The notes under the pieces: generated by a model | Seen by the model: only the letters and a program-made list of their open reading frames with translations | Databases searched by the model: none | Told to the model about the DNA's origin: nothing | Position numbers and translations under genes: made by a program | Part shown: positions 4,451-5,008 of the stretch, piece by piece | Layout: each line of letters starts with the position of its first letter | Position numbering within the stretch: position 1 is the first letter of the stretch | NCBI GenBank assembly: GCA_025358195.1 | Contig: JANYKP010000510.1 | Location: 1-5,008, forward strand | Direction: 5' to 3' | DNA: 5,008 nt | Origin: Cyclobacteriaceae bacterium | Lineage (GTDB): Bacteria; Bacteroidota; Bacteroidia; Cytophagales; Cyclobacteriaceae

Positions 4451-4648
4451 TTAGAAATGTCTGTACACCAACTCTCCAAAATCCTTATCAGAAGTAATCA
4501 GCACACGGTCGTCCGTGTTCGCTGTCTCCAGCACAAATTCGTCGTCTTTAGAAGGAAACTCCTCTGACACCGATCTAATATCAAAACCATGCTGCCTTAA
4601 AAGATGAATGATGGGAAAATCAATGCTCTCATCCGCGAGAAACTTCAT
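4451..4648 (-). pseudogene. DUF5615 PIN-like toxin, 3'-truncated (65 residues)
   Basis: The product starts MKFLADESIDFPIIHLLRQH and carries the DUF5615 landmarks: D6-E7, G21-x-D23, a D35-D36 region, and ITSDKDFGELVYR (51-63) with D54 and D56, which together supply the acidic PIN-like centre. Full-length relatives have about 110-120 residues and continue after FGELVYR with a strand and long helices; here the frame stops two residues later (HF). The C-terminal 45-50 residues are therefore missing, and folding and toxicity are doubtful even though most acidic residues remain. The ATG overlaps the DUF433 stop (ATGA, 4645-4648), the usual antitoxin-toxin coupling. It could be read as a short but real gene; the abrupt end next to a foreign PIN tail argues for truncation. 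Confidence 0.85.
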
Positions 4649-4884
4649 ACCACCATAGGATAAATGGTATCGCCCTTCAGTGACTCAGTGGCATACGCCA
4701 AAGCTGCCTTTATTTTCTCTTCGCTCAGGGAGGGGTAGGCCTGAATAATATCGGAAAATGTCATGCCGTGCGAAAGCTTTTCCAAAATAATCTCCACAGT
4801 AATACGCGTTCCCTTAATGACAGGCTTGCCCATCATGATCTTAGGGTTCACCTCGATGTGATTAGTTACACTATGCTTCCTCAT
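4645..4884 (-). CDS. DUF433 domain protein (antitoxin-like), intact
   Basis: A 79-residue DUF433 protein, full length for the family. MMGKPVIKGTRITVEIILEK (about 17-36) is the signature GKPxIxGTRI segment, followed by the MTFSDIIQAYPSLSEEKIKA helical half and a closing YATESLKG. Compared with the DUF433 protein at 146-373 it is a distant paralogue from a different subgroup. It is the second gene of a minus-strand operon: its start lies 14 bases inside the end of the upstream antitoxin-like frame, and its stop overlaps the DUF5615 start. It would act as antitoxin and operon repressor for the PIN-like partner, whose gene is truncated here. Confidence 0.92.
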   Translation of the reverse strand: MRKHSVTNHIEVNPKIMMGKPVIKGTRITVEIILEKLSHGMTFSDIIQAYPSLSEEKIKAALAYATESLKGDTIYPMVV

Positions 4885-5008
4885 TCAGTATCTCATCCAA
4901 TTTTTTCTGGGTGAGTCCGCGTTCACGCATGCGCTTCTGCAAATCATCCATAAAAGTCAAAAACTCAGCTTGCGAATCTTTGAAAAATTTCCTGCCAATT
5001 CGCACGCT
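4871..5008 (-). CDS. C-terminus of an antitoxin-like protein (partial)
   Basis: An open frame of 45 codons enters from the right edge of the window and stops at 4871-4873. Its end reads FKDSQAEFLTFMDDLQKRMR followed by ERGLTQKKLDEILNEEA. The charged helix with a RERGLTxxxLxxIL-type ending resembles the C-terminal, toxin-wrapping part of small antitoxins encoded before VapC-type PIN genes. Here the following gene is instead a DUF433 gene, overlapped by 14 bases. Such an overlap suggests one operon with translational coupling. The N-terminal, DNA-binding part would be outside the window, so the family cannot be settled. Confidence 0.65.
   Translation of the reverse strand, partial: SVRIGRKFFKDSQAEFLTFMDDLQKRMRERGLTQKKLDEILNEEA

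Overview
The window looks like an accessory region of a Bacteroidota-type chromosome. This rests on promoter-like TAnnTTTG boxes just upstream of two start codons, weak or absent Shine-Dalgarno sequences, dense interspersed GC-rich palindromic repeats, a GGTAATC/GGTAAGA heptamer array, and the gene families present. Taxonomy is an inference; no rRNA or housekeeping gene is visible.

Almost everything recognisable belongs to toxin-antitoxin (TA) type modules, many of them broken. Left part (1-1178), all on the minus strand: a HicA-HicB fusion gene, then an intact DUF433 antitoxin-like gene, then the first ten codons of its DUF5615 (PIN-like toxin) partner, which is cut off by a repeat element. 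Two nearly identical copies of that element (1-119 and 462-581; probable full unit 441-581) bracket the DUF433 gene.

Centre (1179-3430): a 315-bp intergenic region with an inverted-repeat element and candidate operators separates the fusion from a second, divergent, two-gene hicA-hicB module. Beyond it lies a complete AAA ATPase/DUF4143 gene whose start is preceded by a perfect 13-bp-arm inverted repeat.

Right part (3431-5008): a heptamer tandem array; more of the CCGCGGTTAA-type repeat; a 34-codon relic of a third HicB close to the one at 1685-2056; and a minus-strand TA string. In transcription order the string is the C-terminus of an antitoxin-like protein, an intact DUF433 gene, a 3'-truncated DUF5615 gene, the 5'-truncated tail of an unrelated PIN-domain gene, and a 58-codon antitoxin-like gene overlapping that tail by ATGA.

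The recurring pattern is that each PIN-type toxin gene here (two DUF5615, one PIN) is damaged while the small partner next to it stays open, and the one intact toxin-antitoxin pair besides is hicAB at 1494-2056. The window reads as a site where TA modules accumulate, recombine through repeats and decay toxin-first.
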